DNA of 64,000 nucleotides, taken from contig CALVDZ010000004.1 of assembly GCA_944326445.1 (NCBI GenBank), forward strand, positions 124,001 to 188,000, written 5' to 3'. The DNA is from an uncultured Helicobacter sp. Its GTDB lineage: Bacteria > Campylobacterota > Campylobacteria > Campylobacterales > Helicobacteraceae. The stretch's first letter is position 1, and each line of letters opens with the position of its first letter. The position numbers were made by a program, and so were the translations under genes. Shown piece by piece: positions 56,333 to 64,000 of the stretch. Under the pieces are notes generated by a model, which was not told where the DNA came from, did no database searches, and saw nothing but the letters and a program-made list of their open reading frames with translations.

Positions 56333-57952
56333 TTATATATTCTTGCGCGATGGCTTTGGGGATTTGTCTGAACCAATGCTATCGTTGCTAATCCCAAACC
56401 ATAGATGGAGATTGTGAGTTTTGGCAAGCCTTGACAAAAGCGCGAGATAAATCCCGTGTGTGCCCACAATGGCTGTGAGGATAGAAGCCACAATCCCCAA
56501 ACTCAAAGTAATCGCAAAGCCCTGTATCGCGCCCGTGCCATTGGCATAGAGCAAAAGCGCTGCCAAAAGTGTCGTGATATTTGAATCAAATATCGCGCGC
56601 GAGGCGTTTGCATAGCCTATCTCTATGGATTTAGCGATAGTATTGCCAAGCCGCAGGGCTTCTCTAATGCGCTCGTTTATGATGATATTTGCATCGACTG
56701 CCATACCCACAGTGAGCACGATCCCCGCCATACCCGGCAGCGTGAGTGTGGCTCCAAATAGCGACATAACGGCTATGATTAACACGATATTGACAAACAA
56801 CGCGCCCACAGCGATAAGCCCCGCAATGTTGTAATAGAGCACCATAAAGACAACCACCATCACAAAGCCACTCACAAGCGCGATAAGTGAGGCTTTGATA
56901 CTATCCGCTCCTAGACTTGGACCCACGCCGCGTTTTTCGATAACCTCCATAGAGGCAGGGAGCGCGCCACTTTTGAGCGTGATGGACAAATCCGCCGCGC
57001 TGTTTTTGTCAAAGTTTCCGCTTATTTGCCCGCTATCGCTTATCCTAGCGCGCACTGCAGGAGCAGAATACACCTTGCCATCAAGCACGATAGCAAGCCT
57101 TTTACCGATATTTTTGCCCGTGAAATTCCCAAACTGCTGGGCTCCGTCGGAATTGAGCGTGAAATTCACTACATATTTGCCATTGCTATCGCGCGCAGGC
57201 GAAGCACTAGAAATCGCAGAACCATCTAAAATAGGCACCTTTTTGACAAGCAGCAGCGCGCCCTCGCCCTCATCTTGGGCAAAGGGTAAAATCACATCGC
57301 CATAGCTCTCCGCCTCACTCTCACTCATCAGATTCACGCGCGCATTGCGATCCTCATCCACTGCCATAAACTGCAAATGCGAGGGCTTAGAGATGAGAGC
57401 ACGCAGGCGTTCCTCCTCCTCTGGCGTGTTTTTGCCCGGCACTTCCACGAGGATATTTTGCTTCCCTCGTTTGGTAACGCTTGGCTCCTGCAAGCCAAAA
57501 ATATCTAGCCGCTTTCTAATCGTGCTAATGGCTTGATTTATCGCATCTTCTTCTATTTTGGGGATCTCTTCTTGAGTAAAGGCAATGCTAAAGACATTAT
57601 TTTGCTCAACCACGCTCAAGCCCTCGTATTTTGAGAGAATCTGCTCTATCTGGGGCTTTTCCTTTCTATCAAACATCTCAAAGACGATGCGATCTTCTGC
57701 AATCCTTACAGAATCTATCAAAATCTTCTTATCATTAGTCTCATAGGCGATACTTGAAGCTAGGGAGGAAAGCCGCGCTTTGATCGCCTCATTGGTTTTA
57801 ACCTCTAGGAGGAGATTAAGCCCACCTTGTAAATCAAGCCCTAGGGTAACCTTGCGCCCGGGTGTATCAAACACGGAGGGGATACTCAGCACAACTCCTA
57901 TAATCGCTACGAGAATAAGTGTCCATAAACGATAATTAAAAGCCTTTTTCAT
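56333..57952 (-). CDS. secD: Protein translocase subunit SecD
   Basis: A 539-residue membrane protein: VTLGLDLQGGLNLLLEV near the start, IRKRLDIFGLQEPSV, NFTLNSDGAQQFGNFT in the periplasmic P1 domain, and TLPGMAGIVLTVGMAVDANI with NERIREALRLG in the RND core. Together with SecF and YajC it aids late steps of export. Length is slightly greater than in H. pylori. It follows yajC by 14 bases. Confidence 0.95.
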   Translation of the reverse strand: MKKAFNYRLWTLILVAIIGVVLSIPSVFDTPGRKVTLGLDLQGGLNLLLEVKTNEAIKARLSSLASSIAYETNDKKILIDSVRIAEDRIVFEMFDRKEKPQIEQILSKYEGLSVVEQNNVFSIAFTQEEIPKIEEDAINQAISTIRKRLDIFGLQEPSVTKRGKQNILVEVPGKNTPEEEERLRALISKPSHLQFMAVDEDRNARVNLMSESEAESYGDVILPFAQDEGEGALLLVKKVPILDGSAISSASPARDSNGKYVVNFTLNSDGAQQFGNFTGKNIGKRLAIVLDGKVYSAPAVRARISDSGQISGNFDKNSAADLSITLKSGALPASMEVIEKRGVGPSLGADSIKASLIALVSGFVMVVVFMVLYYNIAGLIAVGALFVNIVLIIAVMSLFGATLTLPGMAGIVLTVGMAVDANIIINERIREALRLGNTIAKSIEIGYANASRAIFDSNITTLLAALLLYANGTGAIQGFAITLSLGIVASILTAIVGTHGIYLALLSRLAKTHNLHLWFGISNDSIGSDKSPKPSRKNI

Positions 57953-57966
57953 TAAACAACTTTAGG

Positions 57967-58281
57967 TTATTTTGTTTCTTGCTCATCGAGTTTATACGCC
58001 ACAAATTCCTTAGAAAGCTTTACTATCGTATCGTCATTAAGTCTAACGCTAAAAAAATTCTCCTCAGGTTTTACCACCTCGACTATCAAGCCGCCTGTTG
58101 TAATGATTTTATCCCCTTTTTTGAGGTTATTAATCATCTCTTGGTGCTTCTTGCGCCTTGAGTTTTGCGGACGAATGATGAGGAGATAAATGAGGGCGAT
58201 GAAAAATAAAATCGGTGCCAAACCTATAAGGGTTTCTTGCAAGCCTCCTGCTTGCTGCGCTGCTTGTGCTTGTTGATCCAT
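57967..58281 (-). CDS. yajC: Sec translocase accessory protein YajC
   Basis: A 104-residue protein with one N-terminal membrane helix (LAPILFFIALIYLLIIRPQ), then RRKKHQEMINNLKKGDKIIT and GGLIVEVVKPEENFFSVRL. This is the standard YajC layout. It leads the yajC-secD-secF unit. Confidence 0.95.
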   Translation of the reverse strand: MDQQAQAAQQAGGLQETLIGLAPILFFIALIYLLIIRPQNSRRKKHQEMINNLKKGDKIITTGGLIVEVVKPEENFFSVRLNDDTIVKLSKEFVAYKLDEQETK

Positions 58282-58363
58282 AACAATCCTTTCGGTGAAA
58301 AATTAGAAGTGCGATTGTAGGCTAAAAAAGCTTTGTAAAGTGTTAAATCTCCGCAAAAATAAG

Positions 58364-59707
58364 CTAAGCATTCTTGCTTTTTTGCAATGCCAAAAACGCT
58401 GCGCCTAGCACCCCTGCCACGCTTGAAGCAAGCAAAATTGAGATTTTTGCCACATCTTGAGAATCCGCACTTTCAAAGGCGAGATTTGAGACAAAAATCG
58501 ACATCGTAAAGCCAATGCCCCCTAGCATACCCGCACCAAAAATATGCCCCCAACTCACGCCTTGTGGGCGCGCCGCTATGCCGAGTTTCTCGCATATAAA
58601 GGTAAAGAGAAATATCCCCACGGGCTTGCCCACCACAAGCCCCAAAAACACACCAAGCATAATGTGATCGATCCCAAAGCTCACTTCGCCGCGTATATCC
58701 ACCCCCGCATTTGCAAACGCAAAAAGCGGCATAATGCCATACGCACAAATGGACTGCAGCGCATGCTCAAGGCGCAAAAGCGGGTTTTGCACTTCAAGTG
58801 AATCTTTGGCTAGAGTGCTTACGATATGGACTTGTTCATTGGTGAGCAGCGCGTTTGTGCGATGAGTTTTGTCGAGATTCTTAAAGTTTTGTGGCAATGT
58901 CTCAAGCAGGGCGATAAAATCCCCGCTCTGAATCTTTGGCTGAATAGGAATGCAAAATGCCAACACAACTGCCGCGATAGTCGCGTGTATGCCGCTATGA
59001 TGCACACAAAACCACAGCAGCACGCCCACGCTAAGATACACGCCAAGGCTGCGCACGCCTAGCTTATTGAGCAATACCAAAAATCCCACCACGCACACAG
59101 CCCCTACGAGCCACGCTAAATGCAAGCCCTCGGGCGAGGGATACGCCGTCGCAATCACAATAATAGCCCCCAAATCATCTGCCACCGCAAGCGTTACCAA
59201 AAACACTTTTAACGCCATAGGGACGCGCTTACCTAGGAGCAAAATCACCCCAAGCGCAAAGGCAATATCTGTCGCCATAGGGATCCCAAATCCGTGCCAT
59301 GATGGCGTGCCGGCATTGAGGCTAAAATAAATAAGAGCAGGGACTACCATACCCCCTAGTGCGCCTATAACGGGAAAGGCAGCTTTTTTGAATCCTGATA
59401 AATCGCCAAAGAGCACTTCGCGCTTAATCTCTAAGCCCACCATAAGAAAAAAAATTGCCATTAAGACATCATTAATCCAATGATGCACACTAAAGCCATA
59501 AAAATGCTCGCCAAAGCTAATGCCTAGATTCTCATTCCAAAGCCAAAAATACCACTCTGACAATGGCGAGTTTGCCACCACCATAGCACACACCGCACAC
59601 AAAAAGAGCAAAATCCCGCTAAAAGATTCTGCCTTGATAAATGCAGCAAAAACCTCCCTAAGACTACGCTTGGTGATATCCTCAATATACTGATTGCGCA
59701 CGCTCAT
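58364..59707 (-). CDS. nhaA: Na+/H+ antiporter NhaA
   Basis: A 447-residue NhaA with twelve helices: NDVLMAIFFLMVGLEIKREV, PMATDIAFALGVILLLG with the essential tandem Asp nearby in LAVADDLGAIIVIA, and FANAGVDIRGEV. Length matches Helicobacter NhaA, which is longer than the E. coli enzyme by a loop. It exports Na+ at alkaline pH. It lies upstream of yajC. Confidence 0.95.
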   Translation of the reverse strand: MSVRNQYIEDITKRSLREVFAAFIKAESFSGILLFLCAVCAMVVANSPLSEWYFWLWNENLGISFGEHFYGFSVHHWINDVLMAIFFLMVGLEIKREVLFGDLSGFKKAAFPVIGALGGMVVPALIYFSLNAGTPSWHGFGIPMATDIAFALGVILLLGKRVPMALKVFLVTLAVADDLGAIIVIATAYPSPEGLHLAWLVGAVCVVGFLVLLNKLGVRSLGVYLSVGVLLWFCVHHSGIHATIAAVVLAFCIPIQPKIQSGDFIALLETLPQNFKNLDKTHRTNALLTNEQVHIVSTLAKDSLEVQNPLLRLEHALQSICAYGIMPLFAFANAGVDIRGEVSFGIDHIMLGVFLGLVVGKPVGIFLFTFICEKLGIAARPQGVSWGHIFGAGMLGGIGFTMSIFVSNLAFESADSQDVAKISILLASSVAGVLGAAFLALQKSKNA

Positions 59708-59721
59708 CGCTCTTAAATCCC

Positions 59722-61302
59722 CTAAATCACGACATACCTAAGCCCTAGACACGCAGGGATAGATTCCAATTCTTGCAACACTTCTACAGAAACATCATCA
59801 TCGACAACCACCACTGCGAGAGCCTCTTTGTCCTTGCGCGCTAGGCGGAAGTCCGCGATATTGATTTTGTGCTTAGCGAGCGTGTTTCCTACCATTCCTA
59901 TCACGCCGGGCACATCGGTATTCCTAAAGAGTATCATCTTGCCCGTTGGCTCAATGTCAAAGACAAAGCCATTAATCGTGGTAATACGCAAATATTTTTC
60001 CTCAAACACCGCACCTTCAATGCTAAAGACATCTTGCTGCGTGCTTAGAGTGATTTTGATATGATTTTTGTAAGTTTGGGAGAGCTCCTGCCCCACAAAC
60101 TTCACTTCCACGCCTCTCTCTTGTGCCACAAACGGAGCATTTACATAATTGATATGATCTCCTAGGCTCGCACTTAGCGCGCCAACGAGCGCGAAAGTCT
60201 TTAGTGAATCTCCATAGCGACTTACCTCCCCATATGCCGTGATCTCTAGCGATCTAAACGCGCCCTTGTTTGCCTGTGCGCAGATAAAAGAGAGCTTTTG
60301 TGTCAATTCCAAATAGGGCTTGATAGCACTGGGCAAATCCACTTCTTTGATAGGGAGATTGAGTGCGTTAGGATAGCTTGAGCCGCGCGCAGATTCTATC
60401 GCGGCGTGGGCAGCTTCTATGGCGATTTTTTCTTGAGATTCTAGGGTATTGGCACCTATGTGCGGCGTTACATAGACATTTGGCAAATCAAGGAGTTTAT
60501 TCTCAATTGCCGGCTCTTTACTAAACACATCAAGCCCCGCCCATCGGATCTTGCCACTTTGTAAGCCCTCATACAAATCCTCTTCATTATACAGCCCGCC
60601 TCGCGCGCAGTTTATGAGGATCACGCCATCTTTCATCTTAGCGATTTCTTTGGCAGTGATCATATTTTTGGTTTCATTGTTTTTGGGCGTGTGGATGGTG
60701 ATGATATCACACCCCAAAATATCCTCGAAGTTGCTTGTGTAGCGCACACCCGCATCGATTGCCTTAGAAGCGTCGATATAGGGATCATAGGCGATGACTT
60801 CCATCTCAAACGCCCTAGCTCTCTTGCCCACTCTGCTCCCGATATTGCCAAAACCAATAATCCCCAAGCTCTTGCCCTTTAGCTCAGTGCCATACCAATC
60901 CTCTCGCTTCCATTTGCGCTCATTTTTGAGCTGCTGATTTGCTCCGGGGAAGTTTCTCACGCTGCTAATAAGATGCGCCATCGTGAGCTCCACTGCTGCT
61001 ATTGTGTTTGCCGTGGGGACATTCATCACCACAATGCCTTTTTTGCTACAAGCTGGGATATCGACATTATCCACGCCCACGCCCGCACGCACGATGCTTT
61101 TTAGATTCTGTGCGTGCTCCAAAAATGCCTCATCGACATCCGTCGAGCTCCTCGTGATCACGACATCGGCATCTTTGATAGCCTTGCGCAGCTCATCTTT
61201 GGGCAAAGACGCTAGATTTTCAAACGCAATATCATTTTGGGCCTGCAAAAGATCCAAACCACTCTGATGGATATGATCACACACCACGATTTTTAACGCC
61301 AT
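59722..61302 (-). CDS. serA: D-3-phosphoglycerate dehydrogenase
   Basis: A 526-residue enzyme of the long SerA type: VGVDNVDIPACSKKGIVVMN, the NAD loop GIIGFGNIGSRVGKRA, the catalytic region VYVTPHIGANTLESQEK with His, an intervening ASB domain, and a C-terminal ACT domain (VPGVIGMVGNTLAKHKINIA). It oxidises 3-phosphoglycerate in the first step of serine synthesis. GTAAGGAG precedes the ATG, and a TATAAT lies 30 bases upstream. Confidence 0.95.
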   Translation of the reverse strand: MALKIVVCDHIHQSGLDLLQAQNDIAFENLASLPKDELRKAIKDADVVITRSSTDVDEAFLEHAQNLKSIVRAGVGVDNVDIPACSKKGIVVMNVPTANTIAAVELTMAHLISSVRNFPGANQQLKNERKWKREDWYGTELKGKSLGIIGFGNIGSRVGKRARAFEMEVIAYDPYIDASKAIDAGVRYTSNFEDILGCDIITIHTPKNNETKNMITAKEIAKMKDGVILINCARGGLYNEEDLYEGLQSGKIRWAGLDVFSKEPAIENKLLDLPNVYVTPHIGANTLESQEKIAIEAAHAAIESARGSSYPNALNLPIKEVDLPSAIKPYLELTQKLSFICAQANKGAFRSLEITAYGEVSRYGDSLKTFALVGALSASLGDHINYVNAPFVAQERGVEVKFVGQELSQTYKNHIKITLSTQQDVFSIEGAVFEEKYLRITTINGFVFDIEPTGKMILFRNTDVPGVIGMVGNTLAKHKINIADFRLARKDKEALAVVVVDDDVSVEVLQELESIPACLGLRYVVI

Positions 61303-61331
61303 TTCACACTCCTTACATCAAAGATTGGATT

Positions 61332-61337
61332 ATTATA
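61332..61337 (-). promoter_or_regulatory. -10 box (TATAAT) of serA
   Basis: TATAAT on the minus strand in the 42-base gap between the hypothetical gene and serA, 30 bases before the serA ATG. serA therefore can be transcribed independently of the genes upstream. Confidence 0.65.
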
Positions 61338-61344
61338 TAACACT

Positions 61345-61809
61345 TCAGTTGAGAATGTATTGGATTCTGTAGTATTGCAAGTCGTTGAGAAACTTTTGCA
61401 ACACCACATCATTATCGATAAACACCATAAGGCGTAGCACATCGCCACTTTTGTAATAGGTGCTTTCAAGCTTGTTTTGTTTGAGCACCTGCGCGACACA
61501 AAAATATTTATACTCGTCTAAGTCCTTGATCTCGATACTTCTCATCGCATTTTCTTGGGGATTTTTGGCAAAGTCAAACTTCACAAATAGCTCTGTGGCG
61601 GGATACTGAAACGACTCGTTAGAAGAGGGGGGGAAGCTCTTAAGCCACATATCATTATGCTCGATCTCACTCATCTGCACATTATCCGCAATCTTAGAGC
61701 CAACAGAGGGAGAGCGTATAAGCTCGGTTTTTTGATACACGATAAAAGCCCCGCTAGCTAGTACCCCGAGGCTAAAGAGAAAAACAAATATCGTGAGAAT
61801 TTGCTTCAT
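61345..61809 (-). CDS. Membrane-anchored protein of unknown function between rpsA and serA
   Basis: A 154-residue protein with one N-terminal hydrophobic helix (ILTIFVFLFSLGVLASGAFI), then a soluble part with KSFPPSSNESFQYPATELFV and FLNDLQYYRIQYILN. I recall a protein of similar size in this place in H. pylori (between serA and rpsA). No function is evident; it is probably periplasmic. A G7 run (61627-61633) lies in the coding region. Confidence 0.65.
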   Translation of the reverse strand: MKQILTIFVFLFSLGVLASGAFIVYQKTELIRSPSVGSKIADNVQMSEIEHNDMWLKSFPPSSNESFQYPATELFVKFDFAKNPQENAMRSIEIKDLDEYKYFCVAQVLKQNKLESTYYKSGDVLRLMVFIDNDVVLQKFLNDLQYYRIQYILN

Positions 61810-61821
61810 ACCTCTTTATCC

Positions 61822-63486
61822 CTACATTTGGTTTTTTATCTTATCTCCTAGCGTCATTCTCTGCTCGCTCGCTTCATTAAAGGCGCGCAAACTTTCTTTT
61901 TCTTGCTGCTTTTGCAAGCGCTTGATAGAAGCACGGATTCTATTAGCCCTTTCATCGATAGAGAAAATCACGCACTGCACGCTATCGCCCACCTTTAGCG
62001 TTTCTTTCATCTCTTGGGGGATATCCTCATTTTTGATAAGCACTTCATTGCCATCAACCCTGACAAAAATCCCAAAGTCCTTGATCTCTGAAAGCTCACC
62101 TTCCACTATCTCATCAATACGATGCGCCTTGCCAAAAATAGCTGCTGGAGAATCTCCCAAAAGCTTCTTGCTAAGAGAAATGCGCTCATTTTGCACATCG
62201 ATTTTTAGAATCTTCACCTCGACTTCATCGCCCACTTTTAGCACATCTCTAGCCTTGATACCCCTATCCCACGATATATCCTCATTATGGAGCAGTCCAT
62301 CAACCGCGCCGATATTCACAAACGCACCAAAATCCGTGATGGTTACGATTTTGCCCTTTAGCACATCGCCCTCTTTGTGCTCTTTAGCAAAAGCGGCAAA
62401 GGGCTTATGGGTAAGTTTTTTGAGTGAAACGCGTAGGCGACGATTTTTGCTATCGATCTCGATAATCTCCACATCAATCTCCTGATCGACTTTGAGATAA
62501 TCGCTGGGATGCTTGATATTCTTATCCCACGAGATCTCTGAAATGTGCAAAAACCCCTCGATATCATTCCCCAAATCCACAAACGCGCCATACTCCTCGA
62601 TATTGCTCACCGTTACCTTGATAGTGTAGCCCACCTCTAGCTCTTTTTCCACTTCTTTCCACGGATCTTCGCTCAAAGCCTTCACAGAGAGTGATAATCT
62701 ATGCTTTTGCTCATCATAGCCTAGAATCTTCACTTTGATTTGCTGCCCGAGACTAAAGCTCTTTTGAGGGTTTGCCACGCCCCTGTGGCTAATCTCTGTG
62801 TAATGCACGAGCCCCTCTACATTCTCTATATCCACAAACACCCCAAAGGACGCGATTTTTTTCACCACGCCTTCATAGATTCTATCGCCAGCGAGCAGTT
62901 TCTCCACCACTTCTTTTTTGGTGCTCTTATCGATATCAAAAAATCTCTTGCGAGAAACGATGATTGAGTTTTCTTGGGGATCTATGTGTGTGATGGCGAC
63001 TTTGTATGTCTTGCCCTCGACTTTCGCGCCTTCTTTAAACGCAGAATCTCTGCGCGGCAAAAACACATCCGCCCCATCATAATCCATCACATAGCCGCCC
63101 TTATTCCTTTTGAGCACCTTGGCTTCGATGACTTTATCCTGATAGCTCCCTGCTAGCTCCTCGATCTTTTGCTTGATTTTCTTGCTTCTTTGCGCTCTTG
63201 TGTAGGACACATATGGGCGGTTATCGCTCCCACTTGTATAGAGCTCGATCTCATCGCCCACATTAAAGAGCAAATTACCATCCTCGCCCCTAATCTCGCT
63301 TAGAGAAAGCATACTCTCGAGCTTGCTATAAGGCAGTGCTATCATCGCCAAATCCCTGTCTGTATCTATCTGTATAATCTTACCTATCTGCAAGCTGCCA
63401 CTTGTGGTGTTTTTCTCGCGTGCGTCTAAGAGCTGCGCAAAATTCTCCTCTTCGCCAAAGTCCATATTGTCAAGATTCACTCTCAT
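61822..63486 (-). CDS. rpsA: 30S ribosomal protein S1
   Basis: A 554-residue protein of six S1 domains, for example YEGVVKKIASFGVFVDIEN, GYTIKVTVSNIEEYGAFVDL, and GKIVTITDFGAFVNIGAVDG. It binds mRNA leaders at the 30S subunit. I chose the ATG at 63486, with GAAGGG upstream, over an in-frame ATG six codons earlier. The number of domains and length are normal for Helicobacter. Confidence 0.95.
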   Translation of the reverse strand: MRVNLDNMDFGEEENFAQLLDAREKNTTSGSLQIGKIIQIDTDRDLAMIALPYSKLESMLSLSEIRGEDGNLLFNVGDEIELYTSGSDNRPYVSYTRAQRSKKIKQKIEELAGSYQDKVIEAKVLKRNKGGYVMDYDGADVFLPRRDSAFKEGAKVEGKTYKVAITHIDPQENSIIVSRKRFFDIDKSTKKEVVEKLLAGDRIYEGVVKKIASFGVFVDIENVEGLVHYTEISHRGVANPQKSFSLGQQIKVKILGYDEQKHRLSLSVKALSEDPWKEVEKELEVGYTIKVTVSNIEEYGAFVDLGNDIEGFLHISEISWDKNIKHPSDYLKVDQEIDVEIIEIDSKNRRLRVSLKKLTHKPFAAFAKEHKEGDVLKGKIVTITDFGAFVNIGAVDGLLHNEDISWDRGIKARDVLKVGDEVEVKILKIDVQNERISLSKKLLGDSPAAIFGKAHRIDEIVEGELSEIKDFGIFVRVDGNEVLIKNEDIPQEMKETLKVGDSVQCVIFSIDERANRIRASIKRLQKQQEKESLRAFNEASEQRMTLGDKIKNQM

Positions 63487-63540
63487 TCCAACTACCCTTC
63501 TCAAAATTTAGTTTAACGCTCAATTCTAGCCTAGCAATGC

Positions 63541-64000
63541 TTAATTTTTCATAGCATTGCGCTCAAAATCCTCCCTAAATGGAAAAATTATCTTTTTATA
63601 CACACGCAAAAGCGCGATAAAAAGCGCGGTGATGATAGGTCCTAGCACAATCCCCCAGAATCCAAACGCGCTCAATCCCGCCAAAATGGCAAAAAAGATA
63701 AGCATCTCATTGATCTGCAACGACGCCTTGAGAATCTTTGTCGTCATAAGCTTGATGATAAGCGGCTTGACGAGATTATCTATCACAAAGGCGATGAAAA
63801 TCAAGCTATAGAGCGCGATGAAAAGCGCGGCATTGTAATCGCCCAAAAACAGCTCATACCCCACGAGCGGAATCCACACCAGCGAGCCTCCCACCACCGG
63901 AATGAGCGAGCAAAACCCATACAGCACCCCAAAAAAAATCCCATCATACCCAAAAAACGCGATTGCCACACCAAAGCTAAGCCCTTGCAGCACGACATTA
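63541..64000 (-). CDS. AI-2E/PerM-family transporter, 5' part missing
   Basis: The C-terminal 152 residues of a membrane protein of the UPF0118 (AI-2E/PerM) family; the start lies beyond base 64000. FGVLYGFCSLIPVVGGSLVW and FAILAGLSAFGFWGIVLGPI are the family's late motifs, within three membrane helices. The family contains permeases for small solutes and, in some cases, Na+/H+ exchange. The substrate is unknown. Confidence 0.8.
   Translation of the reverse strand, partial: NVVLQGLSFGVAIAFFGYDGIFFGVLYGFCSLIPVVGGSLVWIPLVGYELFLGDYNAALFIALYSLIFIAFVIDNLVKPLIIKLMTTKILKASLQINEMLIFFAILAGLSAFGFWGIVLGPIITALFIALLRVYKKIIFPFREDFERNAMKN

Noticed and set aside
61793..62485. A 230-codon plus-strand frame opposite rpsA
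   Set aside because: It is a low-complexity Ser/Leu shadow of the S1 repeats.

Overview
The window reads as the chromosome of a Helicobacter. It appears to be a non-pylori, probably enterohepatic, species with a GC content in the mid-40s judged by eye. The evidence is a Helicobacter-type XerH recombinase, oorDABC, Hcp-type Cys-rich Sel1 proteins, a GT10 fucosyltransferase, an Opr-type porin, and several blocks whose gene order matches what I recall of H. pylori: coaX-lipoprotein-TPR-dut-greA, asmA-like/mltG/oorDABC, truA-lptF-pcm-nrdB, secF-secD-yajC-nhaA, and serA-hypothetical-rpsA. I saw no rRNA, tRNA, CRISPR array, prophage or insertion sequence.

Layout. 1-4540: PAS redox sensor, porin, a phase-OFF alpha-1,3-fucosyltransferase, hemD and a DUF308 protein. 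4541-6887: feoB with its own promoter. 6888-7548: a non-coding, repeat-filled spacer. 7549-21814: one long plus-strand surface-glycan operon. It holds a GT4, a GT2/acetyltransferase fusion, a GT9, a GT8-like enzyme, a dTDP-amino-sugar set (ketoisomerase, aminotransferase, rmlA, rmlB), two tandem TIGR04325-type methyltransferases and two GT2 enzymes. 21780-40763: housekeeping blocks plus an autotransporter, MATE pump, xerH, gapdh, recG, two Hcp-like proteins, cca and a chemoreceptor. 40764-42014: a second non-coding spacer that repeats parts of the first. 42015-64000: an aminotransferase, oorCBAD, mltG, an AsmA-like protein, truA, lptF, a prepilin-peptidase-like protein, pcm, a nitrilase, nrdB, secFD-yajC, nhaA, serA, rpsA and a truncated transporter.

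The unusual biology is in the glycan operon and its repeats. Nine G tracts of 9-11 bases lie in the window, seven of them in or beside the operon. Two interrupt catalytic cores (the methyltransferases), one truncates the fucosyltransferase, and one decides whether the GT4 carries a second C-terminal domain. Four others lie after the catalytic part of one gene, or in a leader ORF. In exactly one of the three phases they open a reading frame that crosses the spacer and stops on top of the next gene's start codon. I propose that these four tune translation of the downstream glycosyltransferase by phase-variable translational coupling.

Two palindromic repeat families are found inside proteins. 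One is a three-hairpin module, present in frame in the fdtB-like aminotransferase and in RecG with compensatory base changes in one stem. The other is a 131-bp inverted-repeat element, present once as spacer DNA and once as the C-terminal tail of the GT9 protein. Perfect palindromes of 16-31 bp arms also lie inside conserved motifs of three glycosyltransferases. The heptamer AGATTCT/AGAATCT is extremely frequent throughout. All frame, repeat and motif statements come from reading the sequence; family names are recognised from memory of the families, and no searches were run.
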